From: Sipunculus nudus
Lineage: Eukaryota > Annelida > Sipuncula > Golfingiida > Sipunculidae
Direction: 5' to 3'
Assembly (NCBI GenBank): GCA_026874595.1
Contig: CM049308.1
Location: 71,460,624 to 71,524,623 of the forward strand
DNA length: 64,000 nt
The notes below the pieces were generated by a model. The model made no database searches and was not told the origin of the DNA. It saw only the letters and a list, made by a program, of their open reading frames with translations. Of this stretch, positions 59,946-64,000 are shown piece after piece. Position 1 is the first letter of the stretch. Each line of letters starts with the position of its first letter. The translations under genes were made by a program, and so were the position numbers.

Positions 59946-62900
59946 AACTGTATCTGATGGATAAAATAAATCAAACCAACTTAATCAGTTTTGAAAGATA
60001 TGAATTGATATAATTGGCACACCACTGATATAGTTCTATATTATATTGCATATTTGCATAGAATATAATAATGGCAGGTGATATTGCCATGCTTTATGTC
60101 TGACAGAAGTAATAGAGCAAAGGAAATAATAATTCAGTTAGTGATCTATTCTATAGTTTCTTGCTGCAAGTTTGAAATTAATTCAGCTGCATCATTTGTT
60201 TTAATTTTGTTGGTTTTAGTCAAGTTTAAATTGTACCAAAACTTTTACAACTGACCAGTTTTCTATTGCTTTAAAACTTTTTAAGATGCATTTGCAGTTT
60301 TAGCACCTTTGTGCAGAGAAGAGAGATAAAATTTGGTTCAAGGGGTACAAATATTTACATTTCCATGACTGGCACTTAAATCTATTGAAAATTTATTTCA
60401 TACAGTATTTTTTATGATATCAGGATCGGGGTCAAAATTTATTTGAAAAAAAAAATTAACCACAATTTAAAAAATATAGGTTAAGTAAGTATTATTATTC
60501 AGGTCAATGAAATCTGTTTATTTTAAGCATCTGTTTTACTCCTGTATTTTTACTTTAGTTTTTGAGGCATGTGTTTTTTTATATGCCAAATGTCTGTTTA
60601 TCAATTTGGCAGTCATTCATGTCTGGTTAAGTGCTGCCTTGTTCTTACTGTACCTCTTATTGCCAGCACTGGTTCAGACCAGCTGTTCGTCCGGGATATG
60701 TCGTGCTGTAAACTGTCAGCTGCCTGTGTCTAAATGGATTCTTCAAAACAAGGACTCTGTTTAAAGAAGCCAATCTTATGCTTTTTTGCTCCTTTTCCTT
60801 GCCGCTACAGTTTCTTCTCATCCCTTTCCAGTAATTAGGTAGTACCTGCACAGAGCTGGTCAAACAGGGCCTTGTTCACAGGCTGGGTCCCTGCCTGCAG
60901 TTTATCTGCTGAAACACCTGACCACCTTGAGTAATCAGGGGTCAGGGGTGTATATTTTTTTAGTGAAAATCTAAATATTAATGGACAGTTGCAATGAAGT
61001 TGTAAAAAGGTCTGTGATTCTTCATGATTTTTTAAGTTTTATCTGTACTACACATTTTCAGATCTGTGCCTCTTGGATGCCCCTTTCTCAACATTGTCTT
61101 CACAGTCGATTGATAAAGCCTTCAGATGGGCAAAGGTCAGAACCACAGGGGTTTTTGAAAATCCTAATTCAGCCACTAGACAAGTTTTTGCATAATCCCT
61201 GGATGATCTTAAATCTGATCAGTGTGACCCACTTACTGTTTATATGTTCATGTAAATCTTCAATCTTGGTAGTATACCAGGCTGTTTAGCAAATAACTCT
61301 TAAATATAACAGTCACAGTATATCCTTGTCTTTGTGATTAAAGCATCCCTGGCAATTCTTCTGTTGTGGACACAGTTACCGTATATTTCAGAGGATACTT
61401 GATATTGGTATTTTGAATTTGGAAAATTATATGTATCGGGATTAGGTGATGGCACAAATATTTACCGCTGACACTTGAACTCTTGTTGGGCTGTGCAGAG
61501 CATATCATTCTTATCAATAGAAATTAGAGGTAAAACCCAGGAAACCTATTTTACCCATCTTGTTTTGGGTAATACCTAGGGACCCTGTGGAGAAATGGCC
61601 CCATGTTGTAGGCAGCAGCACAGCAGTGTTGATTCTCGGAAAATATAGACATCAGACCAGCAAGTGTAGTGCTTTTAAAGAACCCTCGCAAGCATATAGG
61701 CAGTTATATGTATAATAATAAATATATCATTATCATATATATGTGTGTATACTGCCTGCTTTCTTATCAGATGTATTGGTGCTTCAGTCCTTAGGTGTCA
61801 TTCCGAGTGTACAAAAGTAAATGTTGAGGACTATAAACACTTCCCAACCTGGCAATTTGGTATCACTTTAGATGTTGTAGGGAAGAGATATACCACTTAC
61901 ATACAGTTATTTTCACCAAGATGGGCTTTCAAGATGTTTCATGCAGGTGTCTTTATCTACCATTTTGAAATTTAAAATGAAAAGCTGCTTCATTGAGTTG
62001 GAAAAAGGGAATGGTAGAAAATAACTGAAACTTGGTAGCATCTGTGTTAAGGTTTATCCAAAAAAATTGTTAATTCAAGGAAAGAGGTTAGGTTCTCTTG
62101 AAAGGCCTTTCTAGAAATTAAAGTAAAAAAAATCTGTTAGGCCAAAAAAAAAATAAGGTTTGGTTCTCAGGCACTTTTTTCAGAAATCAGTGCGGGTGGG
62201 CGGTATTCTATTTTTGACCTTTTTTTGAGTGTCTCCATAAAAATGTCATATGATCATGGAAAAGTATGAAAATAACAATTTTTTTTGCAAAACAGGGAAA
62301 AGCACTACATAAATTGTAATATTCATTTTCTTGAAAGATAAAAATCAAAATAAAAATTGTTGATGCTGGGGGTAAAAATTGACGCGGGCGGTGCCTAAGA
62401 ACCATACCTTTTATTTCTTTTGGCCTTATATATTAACTTTAATTTCCTTGCTATAGAGCCATTCAGATGAGATGATTTATTGAAATATCAGTCTTTGAGT
62501 TTCATTTTATGGAAATCTCTACCACAGGGATTCATAACCTAATGTTCTAAGATTTCTTTTAGACAGTTCATAGAGTGCCGTTTATTCTTCATTTTGTGGG
62601 TGTCAAGTGAACTGAAAATTTTGCACCACCCGGAAGCAATATTTGTCTAATGAGGCTGGCCATGAAGGCTTTTAAGTGTGTTCGCTTGGTGGGTTATACA
62701 AAAGTGATGTTTTTATTTTGAATTCCTGTGAGTAACCTTAAGTGACCATGTTTCCTGCCTTTAATGCTTAACAGGTAATGTATAAAAAGTGTGGTGGCTG
62801 TATTTCTGATACTGTTATAATTGTTTACGTTAAAAATACAGGTACACCCATTATCGTGCTGTTTTTACTATCCTATCAAGCTGTTTTTGGTCATGCTCTG

Positions 62901-63725
62901 AAATTTAGCACACTCCAAAGTTTTAGTAGGATCTCGGCAGAGGTTGATATACATGTGATCTGCTACTGCTTTCTGATATAACAATTGTCCCTGTGATAAG
63001 TGTGAATTTCCTTCTAAATCTGTAAATGGGATATTCATGTGACCCAATTTTGGGTGGTTTCATTACTTTCATAATTACCGATTTATACCAACGTTGCATA
63101 TATAAAATGTTATCAGTTGTTTATAATACCTGCAGAGCTAGATCTTTCTAAATAAAGAAATACCCAGCCTCTCACAGTCACAGATGATTCCTTTAGTGTA
63201 GACATTATTTATTATCGTTATTCGGACAGTCAGATCATTCAGATTTTGATTTGAATGGAAGCAGGAATTTTAACATAGCAGCCTTCCTAAGTTCCAGATG
63301 CTGTTCGTGCAGTGGACATGAGTACTTAACTAGCGTATATTAGTATTATGAAATTGATAATTTTCTGATCTAACCTGTAAAACCATAGTTCATGCTGATT
63401 CAGTTATTGTTACACTCAGTGGTAAATTGGTCACTATCTGCAGATAATCTGTCAGTTTATCTTCCTTTTAATTAATAACTTGTGCTTAGGCACCTAATGG
63501 GAGCTCTCATCACAGTTATTTAATTGTCAGACCTTTTTGCATGGTGTAAGATGCAGGTTGTCATACTGGACACTAAAGTGATAAAATTCAATGGTATATG
63601 TCCTGTCAGTGAACTTTGGTGATGAACTAAAGGCTCTCAGTATAAATTTGATAAATAAATCTTTAAAAGTTATGTTTAAATGTTTATGAAATGCATACAA
63701 ATATATGTCAGTTCCCAATCGCAAT

Positions 63726-63775
63726 CTGGACTAGTCCAGTTTAGAATTGGCCTACCCAGATCCCAATCTGGGCTC
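63726..63775. repeat. 14-bp perfect palindrome and foldback relative
   Basis: ctggactagtccag (63726-63739) is a perfect palindrome, followed by a cccagat...aatctgggctc block like 59897-59945. Confidence 0.7.
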
Positions 63776-64000
63776 CGACATATATATTACAGGATAAACT
63801 CTGATCTTGCTGGAAAGCTTGCTGGTACCAATCTTTACCCAGACAAACTCTGATCCTTGTTAATGTTAAAGCTGATAGGACTGTAGTTTGTACTACAGGA
63901 TAAAGTCCAGTTGCAGCCTAATTACATTCTAATCTTACCAGATAAAACTTGCAGTGCTGAGATGACAGTAATGACAGTTAGCCAATTTTAAATTCTTAAA

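Larger units (their letters stand above)
54417..64000 (+). other. CpG-poor, intron-like domain; no coding exon recognised
   Basis: 9.5 kb with the composition of the PLC-beta introns. It holds two copies of the 240-bp repeat (55640-55890, 59290-59525), foldback elements (59897-59945; 63726-63775), and no open frame that looks coding. The longest (57889-58308) is AT-driven with no family resemblance. Read as the first intron(s) of the gene predicted to start near 54.3 kb. Confidence 0.45.

Overview
This is a eukaryotic, animal nuclear window, most likely from a marine invertebrate. The reasons are spliced exons with GT-AG introns, a phospholipase C-beta gene, a Tx1/L1-type LINE, tRNA-derived SINEs, TA-flanked inverted-repeat elements, and many AT, GA, AC and poly-G/C simple repeats. 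A lophotrochozoan (perhaps a mollusc) is my inference; no species is named by the sequence. Gene density is low, and most short open frames here are chance frames in AT-rich DNA.

Layout. (1) 1-14.8 kb, + strand: the last seven exons I can support of a phospholipase C-beta gene. They encode roughly the last 330 residues, the long coiled-coil C-terminal domain, and end at a stop at 9105-9107. A CpG-poor tail with candidate alternative last exons and poly(A) signals follows, to about 14.8 kb. (2) 14.8-54.2 kb: CpG-rich intergenic DNA. It holds one convincing unrecognised ORF (19.3-20.1 kb, - strand), a tandem 277-bp repeat (26.2-27.0 kb), a full-length but dead 5.5-kb LINE on the - strand bounded by a 42-bp target-site duplication (27.46-33.05 kb), a second decayed reverse-transcriptase fragment (36.6-37.7 kb, + strand), a TATA/CCAAT promoter-like site without an obvious gene (38.8 kb), a solo LTR with 4-bp target duplication (49.7-50.6 kb), and many small repeats. 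(3) 54.2-64 kb: a promoter-like cluster (E-boxes, inverted CCAAT boxes, YY1-like motifs) and a candidate non-coding first exon ending in a good splice donor at 54416. About 9.5 kb of CpG-poor, intron-like DNA without recognisable coding exons follows.

The clearest large-scale signal is CpG density. My hand counts in three 960-bp blocks are 3 CpG (9601-10560), 38 (38401-39360) and 5 (60001-60960). In invertebrates CpG loss marks methylated, broadly expressed gene bodies, so the two steps (about 14.8 kb and 54.4 kb) probably mark the end of the PLC-beta transcript and the start of a second, otherwise invisible + strand gene. I found no operon, CRISPR, rRNA, or prokaryotic defence or biosynthetic system. 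The most unusual items are the unnamed 277-bp repeat family at four loci, the LINE with a very long target duplication, and the orphan coiled-coil ORF.
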